A DNA stretch of 64,000 bases from Spinacia oleracea (Eukaryota > Streptophyta > Magnoliopsida > Caryophyllales > Amaranthaceae): the NCBI RefSeq assembly GCF_020520425.1, contig NC_079487.1, positions 125,820,385-125,884,384 on the forward strand, given 5' to 3'. This document shows, one piece after another, positions 52,301 to 62,741 of this stretch (position 1 is its first letter; every line of letters starts with the position of its first letter). The position numbers and the translations under genes are program-made. The notes beneath the pieces are model-generated. The model did no database searches. It had not been told where the DNA came from and worked only from the letters and a program-made list of their open reading frames with translations.

Positions 52301-53075
52301 GTTTGAGTACCTGAGAATTATGAAATATACATATTAGTTTATTCATGAAAGAATTCTTGTACTAATATAATTTGATTCATAACATAAGATAAGAGTATGT
52401 AATTTCCTTACAATGAGTTTTATTTCATGGTCCAGGAGAACCATAAATAACGGTATCAGTTATATTATACCTACTAGTTGGATGATGATATTGTTAACTA
52501 TCATGTATTTCCATGAAAGTATGACAAAAGAAATTTTGGTCAAGATTATTAATTACTACTACTTATGACCTCCAGAAGAAGGTTTATATATGTCCAATAT
52601 GAAAGGATACATTTTGTAATATTATGTACAAGAAAATATATTTATTTCACTTCAGGTATTACTTTCAAAAGTTTGGTGATATAAATACTCACCTAGCGCA
52701 TACAAGTGAAGATTTGAAAATTCAAGTCAAATTGAGAAGAATCAACTTTCAAAGAGGTCCATGTTGCTGCATTTGAAAAGTTATCAACAGTATTAGATTC
52801 ATTGAACTAGAAGATCTCAAGTGATGTATTCTTCAGGGGGAGAAAATACGCGTTGCACTCTTTTCCCCTTAACCATGGTTTTGTCCCATTGGGTTTTCCT
52901 TGTAAGGTTTTTAACGAGGCAACATCCCAAGCGTATTATGATGAGTGTTGTACTCTTTTCCTTCACTAGGGTTTTATCCCACAGGGTTTTCCTAGAAAGG
53001 TTTTTAATGAGGCATCATCTCATGTACATTACAGAGTCATTGTATTATTTTTGATAATGGACATCCAAGGGGGAG

Positions 53076-53228
53076 TGTTATAAATATATTGTATTGTGGA
53101 TGTCCATTAGACCTTGACATCATTATCCTATATAATGTACGTATGTGTACATATTATATTAATGGGAATAAGATGATAACCGCCAATTTCTCTCTTCCTC
53201 TCTCCCCTTTCTCCTTACTTTCATAACA
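53076..53228 (+). repeat. 3' LTR of the decayed copia element
   Basis: Starts TGTTATAAATATATTGTATT directly after the polypurine tract and ends ACA before TAGTT. Same length as the 5' copy. Confidence 0.9.
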
Positions 53229-53733
53229 TAGTTATAATATGCTCCGTGATATAAATAATTACACTTATGAGCATAATAGGCAAACTATTAAATAAATATT
53301 TATAGTATAATACAGAGAATAGTGGTACTTAATTATGAGCCTAATAATTACATCCTTATTTAATTTTGAATTAAACAATTAAGTGTCACGTATATAGATA
53401 ACTAATTAGGTGTCATGTAGATATTTTATTTAATTACTAGTATAAACAACTCCATTCAAAATAAAATACTCTAATAATTATACATAAATAATTATACTCA
53501 ACACCATGCAAAATCAAATACTCTAATAATTAAAAAATATCTAAACTAAAATTCAATCCAAACTCAAACACTAATTTAAAATAAAATTCTATCCAAAATC
53601 AAACACTAATCCAATATTAGAGCGCTACGTAGGAAATCTAATGGTTTTGGCCAATGAAAAGTAAGATTTCTAAATTATTTTTGAATTAAAAAAGTCGAGT
53701 GTCACGTAAACAAATAATTAAGTGGCATGTAGA

Positions 53734-54001
53734 CACTACAAAAAATTGTACCATTTACGACGTGAAATCCCGTCGTTAAAGGCAATAATCGTTGATTAAT
53801 AACGGGATTTCCTGTCGCGAACCCGTCATAAAAGGGGGCCGTCGTTAATGGAAAATCCCGTCGTTAAACGCGTCGTAAAAGACATTTGCGACGGTGGTTC
53901 CCGTCTTTGTTTGGTTGTTAGCCCCGTCGCAAAAGGCTTTTGCGACGGGATTTTGACCCGTCGTAATTAGGTCGTCGTTAGAGATACAAATTCTTGTAGT
54001 G
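53734..54001 (+). mobile_element. CACTA-type MITE (copy A)
   Basis: Ends CACTACAAAAAATTGTACC and TACAAATTCTTGTAGTG, 3-bp target duplication AGA on both sides. The interior is a mosaic of 'cccgtcgt' and 'gacggg' subterminal repeats. 268 bp, no ORF. Confidence 0.9.
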
Positions 54002-54161
54002 AGATATTTTAATTAACTATTACTAATATATATACAAGTCAATCCAAAACCAAACACTCTAATAATTAAAAAATAAAATCTAAAATGAAATTCAATTCAA
54101 TTCAAAATCAAACACTAATGTGACGTAGTATATATTATATAAAATATAGCAGTTGTAATAG

Positions 54162-54441
54162 CACTACAAGAAATTGTACTATTAATGACGGAAAATCCCG
54201 TCGCGAAAGACCAATAATCGTTGATTAACGACGGGATTTCCTGTCACGAGCCCGTCATAAAAAGGGGTCGTCGTTAATAGAAAATCCCGTCGTAAATCCG
54301 TCGTAATTCCGTCGTAAAAGACATTTACGACGGTTATTCCCGTCATTATTTGGTTGTTAGCCCCGTCGCAAAAGGCTTTTGCGACGAGATTTTTGACTCG
54401 TCGTAATTAGGTTGTCGTTAAAGATACAAATTATTGTAGTG
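54162..54441 (+). mobile_element. CACTA-type MITE (copy B)
   Basis: Ends CACTACAAGAAATTGTACT and TACAAATTATTGTAGTG, target duplication TAG on both sides. Close relative of copy A, same orientation, 160 bp further on. Confidence 0.92.
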
Positions 54442-56269
54442 TAGGAGTTTTATTTTAACTTAACAATTTAATAGAATATGAAACCATAGGACAAATTATT
54501 AGAATGCCATAGGAAATCATTAGGTTTCATCCAATGAAAATAAGATTTTTGATTTATTTTAAAGTTAATTGTGCCACATAGATATTTATTTAATTTAATT
54601 ACTCATTCAACTATAACAATTAAAGAATAAATTTAAAAATAATAAAACTCTATGCACAAGAGTCTTCAATCCAAAATTAAACACTCTAATAATTAAAGAA
54701 TAAATCTAAAATAAAATTCGATCCAAAATCAAATACTCTAAATTTAAATAATAAATCTAAAAAAAAAAGTCAAATTCAGTCACTATTAATTATCAAATCA
54801 ATAAAATAATCAAACACTCTATTGATTTATGTCTATTGATTTATGTAATCTTCCTATCAAAAAATATATGTTTTTGTCATCCAATATTAATTTTCAAATC
54901 AATCAATAGAATAATCAAACACTCTATTAATTATGTATTCATCATCTTCCTATAAAAAAATCATTAACAAATAATCTATGAGATTATTAGGAAAGTAATT
55001 AAATGGTTATAATATTAAAATAATTGAAAATATATAAATTAGGTTATGAAAATAAATTACTCCAAAATGTAATAATTTTAAAAAGAAACTACAATATCAC
55101 AAAAAAAAAAAAAAAAAACTATTCAAGAGGATTACCAAAAGATTGAATTTAAATTTGCACAGGAAATTATCACCTTAGTACTACCTCGATACTTCAATTC
55201 CATGTCTCCAACCATAGCTAAAATAGTTTTTTTTTTTTAAAAAGTAGAGTTTACTATTTAAAAAAAAGTAGAATTTGTATCATAATAAACTACAACTTCA
55301 CAAGATATGATATACTACTGCGTAACAATGAGATCCACAATAGAAACTGAATTAAACAAATACTTAAATAGTTTAATTAAATGGACTTAGAAATAGATAA
55401 ATTTATTTGCTATAAAAGTTTAATATATATGTATTTATCTGTTTTCCTGCCATAAGAAATGCACCCCAAAATTTGACATTGGGAACAAAAAATAGAAATA
55501 ACTTTCTCTCTCTAACTTTCCTCTCCAGAAAAAACCCTCAACCTTCCTCCGAAACCCTAACCGCCGCCACCAAGAACGGCTCGCTGGTGGCTGGAGCTTG
55601 TTGCTCGCTCACGGTTGCCGGCGAGCCTACTCCTTCCGTTCATCTTTTTGTGTGGTTTTGTAGTAGATCGCTGGTTTTCACCGATAGGGGAGAAGAAGAG
55701 GAGCCAAGTTTCACTTGAAGAGAAGCTTTTCCCTCCTCTTAGTTTCCTCTCTTCTCGTCGGCCTTTGTAGTCATCGGAGTCGACAGTCAAACAAGAAAAG
55801 TTTAGCCACTCGTCGTTTGGGCTGGAGGATTGTTCGATCGAGTTTTCAACCATTGGTTCTTAATTCAGATCTATCCTAAACGCCGCCGCCGATAATATCA
55901 CTAGTAGAAAAAACCCCTGTTGCAGCCCCCTTGTTGCAGCGTACAAGTATAAATACGCTTCAACAACCAGTCGGTCAACGCGGGTCAAACCCTTTAAAGG
56001 GTTATCGCAGCGTACATTTTAGTTGTTCGCAACAAATGCGTTTGTTGCAGCGTACAAAATAAAAGCCCGCAGCAACAACCCGAAGTTATTGCAGCGTACA
56101 TGTTAATGCCCGCTGCAACAAGTCCGCGTTTCAAATTAAAATTTTTACTTTCCTAGTTGCAACGTACAAACCGCGCTCAAACGAGAAACGTACGTACGTT
56201 GTTCCTTCTCTGCTATAGCTCCAAGCCTTTTCCCTTAAACAAATATCCAAGGTCGCCGTCGAACTCAGC

Positions 56270-56490
56270 CCTGCGTCGCCGTCGAACCCAAGAGTTGCTC
56301 AGCCCTGCGTCGCTGTCTTGGTTCCGTTGGTTGCTCATCTCCCTGTCGCGTCGTGGTTCAGCCCTGCGTCGCTGTCTTGGTTCCGTGGTTCCGTGGTTCA
56401 GCCCTGCGTCGCTGTCTTGGTTCCGTGGTTCAGCATCTCCCCGTCGCGTCGTGGTTCCGGTGGTTGCTCGGCGTCGTGGTTCCGGTGGTT
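56270..56490 (+). repeat. Tandem repeat in the CACTA element
   Basis: Three to four copies of a unit containing cagccctgcgtcgctgtctt and ggttccgtggtt, mixed with ctgtcgcgtcgtggttc. Several frames stay open across it and give Trp/Arg/Ser-rich peptides. I do not call a gene. Confidence 0.85.
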
Positions 56491-57293
56491 TCGGTATGGT
56501 GTGTTCAATTTCTATTTTCGTTTTTTATTTTCGTTTTCAGATTAGGGTTCAATTTTAGTTTTTGATTTTCGTTTTCAGATTAGGGTTCAATTTTAGGTTT
56601 ATGATTGACAAAATCACATAGTTTTGAGTTCGATGATTTATGGGTTTCTTAGGGTTTGTTCAAATGATGTTTATGGGTTTTTAATCATTCATTACTTCAT
56701 ACAAAATCTTGATTTGTGCGAAATGTTGGATATTTAGGGTTTAGTTTAAGAATAGTATTGGAATTTTGGATGTTTTTGTTGTTTACGCTTGTGAAATGAT
56801 GGAGAAGTTTTGAGTGGTCAAATGAGGGCTCTACAAGATTATAAGAAGGTGATTGTGTTTGAGTATAGTTTGTGTGAGTTGTTGACTTCTTTGTATGTTG
56901 CTATGGAGATTAAACTCGTTTTGCTGTCCTGCGCTTGTTATAAAAGGGAAGGTTTTGTGTTCCTGGGTTGTGATTCTCATTTATGGGGTTTGTGGAATGT
57001 CTTGTGAACTGGACAACTCCTCTTTCATTTGCCAGCATCAGCGTTACGAATTAGAATCTGTGTGCTTCATGTATTCCGTGGGTTTAGTCGAGATAACAAT
57101 GTAATTTGATTAGGAACTGCATTGTGTCCTGAAGATTTAGGGTTGTGAGTCACGATTAAAGAAATTAAGTTAAGATGTATGTTTGCATTAAAGGTTTTTG
57201 TTGACTTCTTAATTTATATGTAGAGAATAAGTCAATCAGACATGTATGGCATGATTAATTTTCTAAAGTTAATGTAAACTTGTTTTCTTGCAG

Positions 57294-57404
57294 GCTATCA
57301 CTTCTACTGGGACAAAGAAGGGCGAGTTGTTTTTGGCTGATGTCAGCACTAAGTTGACAAACAAGAATATTACCACCGATGTGAAAGTTGATACCAACTC
57401 CAAT
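57294..57404 (+). pseudogene. Captured exon of a mitochondrial porin (VDAC)
   Basis: 111 bp encode 37 residues in one open frame, AITSTGTKKGELFLADVS followed by NKNITTDVKVDTNSN. This is the text of the second coding exon of plant voltage-dependent anion channels, outer-mitochondrial-membrane beta-barrels that pass metabolites. It is bounded by TTGCAG before and GTGAGT after, the natural splice sites. No other VDAC exon is visible on either side, so only one exon and some intron were copied. The exon has no stop or frameshift. Confidence 0.9.
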
Positions 57405-57727
57405 GTGAGTCACAAATCACAATGAGTCTTCTCCATATGTTAGATCATTACGAGATTGACAGGTTTGCTATTGTCAAATCAAATGCATTGAGTTTAAGTG
57501 GAGTGTTTTTTTTGTTTTGTTTTGTTTTGTTCTTTGAGTTTAAATGGAGTTTTTAGTTTTCCTTTCATTGAATGAGCTGAAAACTAGTGGAGTAAGTGAT
57601 TGATTCTAATGTCTGATTTCAATGAAATTAAGATGACGGATAATTGGCTGGCTTTACTTCTGTGATTTTTTTTTTGAAAAAACACTCTGTAAATGGTGCT
57701 ATGCTACTTTAGATCTCTTCATATGGG

Positions 57728-58003
57728 ATGCACTCTATGAACTACTGTTTAGTTCAGCTATTTGATCCTGCCACTGATGTGTACTCTACTTACTTATTTG
57801 AGCATAAGCTGATCTCTAGAATCCCACTGTATTGCAAAAGACCCTTTAGTAATGAAATTGCTTACCATGTTAGATATACACCTATGCCTTTTTCCACCGC
57901 CAAGAAAAGTGAGTCAGTAAATTTTGTTTATACAGAGTATGATCTTGGTTATGCGTTTTACTATACTAGGTCCCTTACCAGAAATATACTCTCGTGGCTT
58001 TAG
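57728..58003 (+). other. Unassigned open frame in the CACTA element
   Basis: 91 codons from an ATG (MHSMNYCLVQLFDPATDVYS...). Composition is protein-like, but I recognise no family. It lies between the VDAC and LRR fragments and could be another captured piece or chance. Confidence 0.25.
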
Positions 58004-58689
58004 TAGTTCTGTTGAAATTGTGAGTCATTGAACCACCTGTCCAAATTGGTTAGTGCATGAGTCCTGAAAGGCAGAACTGCAGAAATATACTGAACTTTAT
58101 AATGGATTAGTCGAATGGTTGTACACTTATTTTCTGAAGCTAAGTCGAACAATTAGACCTAAAGTTTTTTGCAAATCATGGTCAAGACAGGCAATGGGTT
58201 GTGAAAAGTTAAAATTGTAATTCATTATCCAATCAATCTTATATTCTGCTCCTCTTTATACTGAAGTGCATACTTGAGTAAGGAAATTGATATTCTGTTG
58301 TAGGTTTCTCTTAGTTAAAAATGCGTATCCTAGTTGTAGGATTATCTTGAAATCAGTGACTGAATGTGCATGATCAAATTCTGGTACTTCAGCACATAGA
58401 CATGATTGTCATGAACCTAGATGACACTCTAGGTCAATGTTTGAGCATACTGGAAGTATTTATATAGGAATATCCTGCAAGTGATTTGTAATCGTCTGTG
58501 ATATGAAATCTTTGGTTTCAAGATCCAAAGTATGGAAGTAAATCATCATGCATTTTTTTTAAAGGTATGAAAAATGGACAACACATGCTGATCTTAAGTT
58601 AAATATTGTGTTGCAGCTACAACTGTGTAAGATAATTTTCTTTCTGTTTATTAGTAAAATTATATTCAAGCATATGTTTTCGTTTTCAG

Positions 58690-59000
58690 ATTAGGGTTCA
58701 ATGTGTTCAATATTCTTGGTTCATCTCTGAAGGGATTTATTGCTCCTGAATTGGGTTTACTGACCAATTTACAAGAATTGTATGTTTGTATAATTAGTGA
58801 ATTTGGTTTTGGTGAGTTTAAACTGATGGGATTAACTATTTTTTTTTTTTTTTCAGAATTCTTCATGGGAATCATCTGATTGGGATTATTTTGAAAGAAA
58901 TTGGCTTATTGAATAACATTACGGCAATGGATGTTGGGGCAAAACAGTTTTCTGGGTCGATACCTCATGAAATAGGGAACTTGAGTAGCATCAAGAAGAT
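58690..59000 (+). pseudogene. Captured LRR receptor-kinase fragment (two exons)
   Basis: Exon 58690-58779 gives GSSLKGFIAPELGLLTNLQE; a GT-AG intron splits the next Leu codon, and exon 58857-59000 continues LHGNHLIGIILKEIGLLNN and QFSGSIPHEIGNLSSIKK. These are two to three plant-type leucine-rich repeats (LxGxIPxE) like those of LRR receptor-like kinases of the At1g63430/At5g41180 group. No kinase domain or signal peptide is present. The first exon is preceded by a 25-bp segment (ttcgttttcagattagggtt) also present twice at 56525-56592. The second exon runs straight into the ARM fragment at its own donor site. Confidence 0.85.
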
Positions 59001-59005
59001 GTATG

Positions 59006-60125
59006 CAATGCTTTGCCTACCCTAATATTAATGCTTCGTTCCGAGGATCCAGCTATTCACTATGAAGCGGTTAGTGCTTTACTGTTCTGCAGAATAAGCT
59101 GTGAAGCTGTGATTAATTCTATGTATAGATTGTCGTTGGTTGTTCACTTCATCACTTGCGCCGGTGTGTCAAGCTTTGCAGGTTGGTGTTATTGGGAATT
59201 TGGTCCACTCATCTCCTAGCATAAAGAAAGATGTTCTCCTAGCTGGTGCCTTGCAACCTGTCATTGGGCTGCTCAAGTATGTGAATTGAGTTTTCTGTTC
59301 AAAGTTTACTATACCCTTCCTGAGCATCTTATCATCTGTTTCATCTTGTCTACTTGATACAGCTCCTGCTGTTCTGAGAGCCAAAGAGAAGCAGCTTTAC
59401 TCCTTGGGCAGTTTGCCTCGGCTGATTCAGATTCCAAGGTTTGTTCTCTAGTTGCAATTGGAAATGATACTTTCTGCACATTAGATTGCTTAGCTTTTAT
59501 GGATAAAATTATCATGATGCTGTCACCAATGATAATTATGCAGGTACACATAGTCCAGCGAGGTGCTGTCCCACCTTTGATTGTGATGCTTCAGTCGCCA
59601 GATGCACAGCTTCGAGAAATGTCAGCTTTTGCTCTTGGAAGGTTGGCTCAGGTATGCTGCTTCTGTTGTTCTTATGCTTTACATTCGTTTCTCTTTGTAA
59701 TAGTAGTCTTTTCTCTCCAGTGGTGGGCCTGTACGCTGTTTGTGATATTTCTTATTTGGTCACAGTGATCCATAATCTATGATGCTTTTGGACTAAAAAG
59801 AATCTTACTCTTATTTGTTTTGAAGGATTCACACAATCAAGCTGGTATAGTTCAATGTGGCGGTATCGTGCCATTGTTAAAACTTCTTGATTCAAAAAAT
59901 GGTCCTCTACAGCACAATGCTGCATTTGCTTTATATGGTCTTGCAGACAATGAGGTATAGTTGGGAAATGGTAGATAATTTATCTGCTATTTAGTACGCT
60001 TGTGTTTTTTTTTTTATAAGTTTAATCAAAATCAGCTCATTAGGTTTCTGTGATAGGATAATGTTGCAGATCTTATTAAAATTGGTGGTGTTCAGAAGCT
60101 CGAAGAAGGGGATTTCATAGTTCAG
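59006..60125 (+). pseudogene. Captured armadillo-repeat gene fragment (ABAP1/ARIA-type, six exons)
   Basis: Exons: 59006-59069 (NALPTLILMLRSEDPAIHYE), 59182-59276 (VGVIGNLVHSSPSIKKDVLL), 59363-59438 (CCSESQREAALLLGQFAS), 59544-59651 (VHIVQRGAVPPLIVMLQSPD), 59826-59954 (DSHNQAGIVQCGGIVPLLKL), 60057-60125 (DNVADLIKIGGVQKLEEGDF). Each is bounded by AG and GT sites, phases are consistent and I see no stop inside exons. Together they are about 180 residues of the central ARM repeats of the plant ARM-BTB proteins ABAP1 and ARIA, which act in DNA-replication control and ABA signalling. The first exon is cut at its 5' end and the C-terminal BTB domain is absent. It is a genomic copy, introns included, so capture was at DNA level. 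Confidence 0.92.
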
Positions 60126-60649
60126 GTATGATAATGCTTGTATTGAAGTTTTGTGTCCTTTGGTTCTGGGTTTCCATCTCTGTTTCTACTTCGTGTTTCA
60201 ATTTTCCAATTTCACTTAAAGAGGAACTTTTTAATTGCGTCCTCATGAGTCATGACAGGACACACACTTGACACTATTATGGAAAATTTTATGCCTATAA
60301 ATGAACTCTTTTATTATTCCTTCATTTTCCAACAATACAGCTTTAGGAGGGAGTGTGGCCTGCAAAGTGCTTTGCGTACTCAAAACACTACTTTTATAAA
60401 AGAGCAAATGATAAATATAGTTAGATACTGTTTCTTATTTAATAAAATTCCCGTAGAATAATAAAAATAGTAATGAAAATAAGAAACTTATAACAATTTG
60501 TATTTTAAATGGAGTGTTGTGACCTATTTTAATGTAAGATAATTTCTTATTACTTACAAAAGAAAAAGGATAAAATCCCATAGATGAAAGGTGAATGAAA
60601 GGTGTGCAACTTTACATGAGATGGGATAGGTCACTAGCCTGCGTCACTT

Positions 60650-61262
60650 CAATTGCTTTTCTCTCTCATTCTCTGCCTCCATGAGATATTTGAGGTCCAT
60701 GCACATAACTTGAATCTCTTCACTATTCTTCCCGTGCTGCATTAATTGGTACGTTGTTCAACTTATGTTTCACTAAACATGATAGTAACAAGAGCTGTAG
60801 AGGGTCGATCATTTCTTTTTGTTCTTCTGTTAAACCATCATATCTATGTTGCATATCCAATCGCTTAGGAGTTAGGCCTCTTTAGACTCGCTTTTTCTTC
60901 TATACAAGCTTTTGGAAAACTACTCTCGCTTGAAATATTCTTCCTAGTTGGGGATAGTGTTTTTCATGCTTGGGTGTATGAAGTTTAAGAAATATTTAAT
61001 CATAGCTGTTTCATTCTTCTAATTCAAATTTGAGTATTAAATATTTTGGGACTTGGGAGGTTACTCTATGATGGGCTTAAGTTCAGACTTGTAGAAGTTA
61101 TAGTGATCCATGATGTTTTGACTCGTCACCTAGCCTTGACGTAGCCATGTGGAATAAAGTGTCATGATCACTCCAACCATCCACAATTATCATCTCCTTT
61201 TTCTTTCCAGCTAATATAAGTTGTCGTGTTACCCTCTCCACATCAGCCTTTTCTTGTTAGAG
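60650..61262 (-). other. Minus-strand coding-like relic in the CACTA element
   Basis: On the minus strand around 60880-60730 a frame reads RLDMQHRYDGLTEEQKEMID and then LLSCLVKHKLNNVP, and a shifted frame continues EEIQVMCMDLKYLMEAENER. Further upstream (61262-61107) is another open piece, VERVTRQLILAGKKKEMIIV. The charged, helix-like text looks like real protein sequence but has stops and shifts. I cannot name the family. It may be the element's own DNA-binding gene or one more captured fragment. Confidence 0.4.
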
Positions 61263-61396
61263 TAATGTCATTCATGATTTATTTTAACCAGGGATGTGAC
61301 CACCTAAATTATGGCTAACAACAACTGCATACAATGACAACCCCCATCTGTGAAACGTTCTTGCAATTTCTTGATCTAAATGGTTCCTAGTATAAT

Positions 61397-61603
61397 TATT
61401 TTCGCTCCCAACTTTAAAATAAAGAACCTAAGGACTCATTTAAAACTTATTACATGTTTAATATGCATAATTTTAACGATCTAAGACTCGTTCCAATCTA
61501 TTTATGCACCTATAGGCTCATTGGGTCGTTATAGGTCATATTTAGGCTAAAATGACATTTTCGCTCCCAACTTTGAACTAAAGAACCTAAGGACTCATTT
61601 TAG
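61397..61603 (+). repeat. Direct repeat in the CACTA 3' part
   Basis: The segment attttcgctcccaacttt...aaagaacctaaggactcatt occurs at 61397-61446 and 61557-61603 with few differences. A short open stretch follows at 61700-61820 (CEEFDVVREQWAKFF), preceded by an AG; its identity is unknown. Confidence 0.75.
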
Positions 61604-62044
61604 ACTATTAGGACATTGTCATTAGTTTCTTGAATGTTAAAATGTGATATTTAATTTGTATTTAATCTAATGTTTAATTTAAATTTCTGTTTTTGTAAAG
61701 GTCTACACTCCGAGGATTGCGCCTTATGCGAGGAATTTGATGTGGTTCGTGAGCAATGGGCTAAGTTTTTTACCAACAAGTATTTATTATTGGCTTTAGC
61801 GCGCTTGATCGAGTTGGTTTAGTTGTTATAGAATAAATTTTATATTAAAATGTATGTTTATGTTGAAATTGGAACTTATATTTAAATGTAATATGTGCAC
61901 TTTGGTTTTGGGATATATAGTATACAAAACTCCAGTTGTTGTTTTTATAATTGTTATACAGGTTGCGTTATTCTATTATTGTTTTGACAGGTTTCTATAT
62001 TTGGTGCAAGGCACTCTAGGTATCCCTAAACAAAATTAGAATTT

Positions 62045-62452
62045 TCCCGCCAAAAGTGCTTTTTTGCAGCGTACATATATGTTGTACGCTGCAACAAGGG
62101 AAAAAAATTTCGCAAAAATTCAGACTTGTTGCAGCGTACAAATAAATGTACGCTGCAAAAAATTGAGTAATTCAGACTTGTTGCAGCGTACAAATAAATG
62201 TACGCTGCAAAAAGTTGAGTCTTTTGCAGCGTACATATATTTGTACGCTGCAACAAGTCCAAAATTTTGCCAATTTTTTGGCACTTGTTGCAGCGTACAT
62301 CTAAAAGCCCGCTGCAACAAATCACTTTTTGCAGCGAACATTGTACGCTGCAACAAGTTCAGACTTGTTGCAGGCCCCCCAGTTGCAGCATACGATGTAC
62401 GCTGCAACAGGGGTCTAAAAGCCCGCTGCAATAGGGGTTTTTTCTACTAGTG
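62045..62452. repeat. Subterminal repeat array of the CACTA element
   Basis: About ten copies of TTGCAGCGTACA or its reverse TGTACGCTGCAA, often arranged as short palindromes with a few bases between. The mirror set is at 55917-56165. In En/Spm elements such arrays bind the element's DNA-binding protein. Frames read through them in several registers and give LLQRT/RCNK-type peptides that are not genes. Confidence 0.85.
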
Positions 62453-62741
62453 TCTCGCCGGTAAAAGGTAAAAGTTTAGGGTTAGGGTTTCTATTTGGAT
62501 TAGGAATTGCTAGTTGTAAGGTTGTGATTCGATTTGTAGGGGGTTTTGGTTTAAATTCGAAGTTTTTCTTAGTCGCCGCCGTCTTGTAATGTCGAAAAAA
62601 ACGCCAATCTTGACGGTAAAGGTAAAGACTTGGAGATGGGTTGACCAATTTCGTGTCCCTGAGGTTCTTGTCAGTGACTTGTTTCCTCTGTTTCTCCTCC
62701 CTGTTCGTGGGTTAGTGGTATCTTGTTTTAATTGTTAGGTT

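Larger units (their letters stand above)
49192..53228 (+). mobile_element. Decayed copia element with 153-bp LTRs
   Basis: LTRs of exactly 153 bp at 49192-49344 and 53076-53228 (TGTTATAAATATATTG...), flanked by the 5-bp duplication TAGTT (49187-49191, 53229-53233). The sequence after the 5' LTR, cgttatcagcacc, is a PBS-like segment. A polypurine tract, CCAAGGGGGAG, precedes the 3' LTR. The 3' part has the repeated 'actcttttcc...gggttttcct...aaggtttttaa.gaggca' text common before copia 3' LTRs. The 3.7-kb interior has no long ORF, only relics such as 'cttagggggagacga' (51190). LTRs differ at several sites. Dead, much older than the 13685 element. Confidence 0.9.
53234..55413. repeat. AT-rich degenerate repeat region
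   Basis: Many diverged copies of 'atccaaaatcaaacactctaa' and 'taattaaagaataaatctaa', with 'aagtgtcacgta.atagata' words, spread over 53380-54970. Two CACTA MITEs are inserted at 53734 and 54162. No gene is seen. Confidence 0.7.
55899..62452 (+). mobile_element. CACTA element carrying several captured host exons
   Basis: The left end CACTAGTAGAAAAAACCCCT is matched in reverse at the right end (AGGGGTTTTTTCTACTAGTG). Both subterminal regions hold many copies, in both orientations, of TTGTTGCAGCGTACA (55917-56165 and 62064-62430), the subterminal-repeat arrangement of En/Spm-type elements. The 3-bp flanks are tat and tct, so the target duplication has one mismatch. No tnp2 transposase text was found. 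Instead the interior contains exon fragments of a VDAC porin, an LRR receptor kinase and an armadillo-repeat protein, all on the plus strand. It is inserted in the retroposon at 55431-63734. Confidence 0.88.

Noticed and set aside
56157..56558. 133-codon frame and overlapping frames
   Set aside because: They run through a tandem repeat in the CACTA element and read as repeated SLSWFR-type peptides in several frames.
62064..62450. Frames with LLQRT and CTLQ-type repeats
   Set aside because: By-products of the CACTA subterminal repeats.
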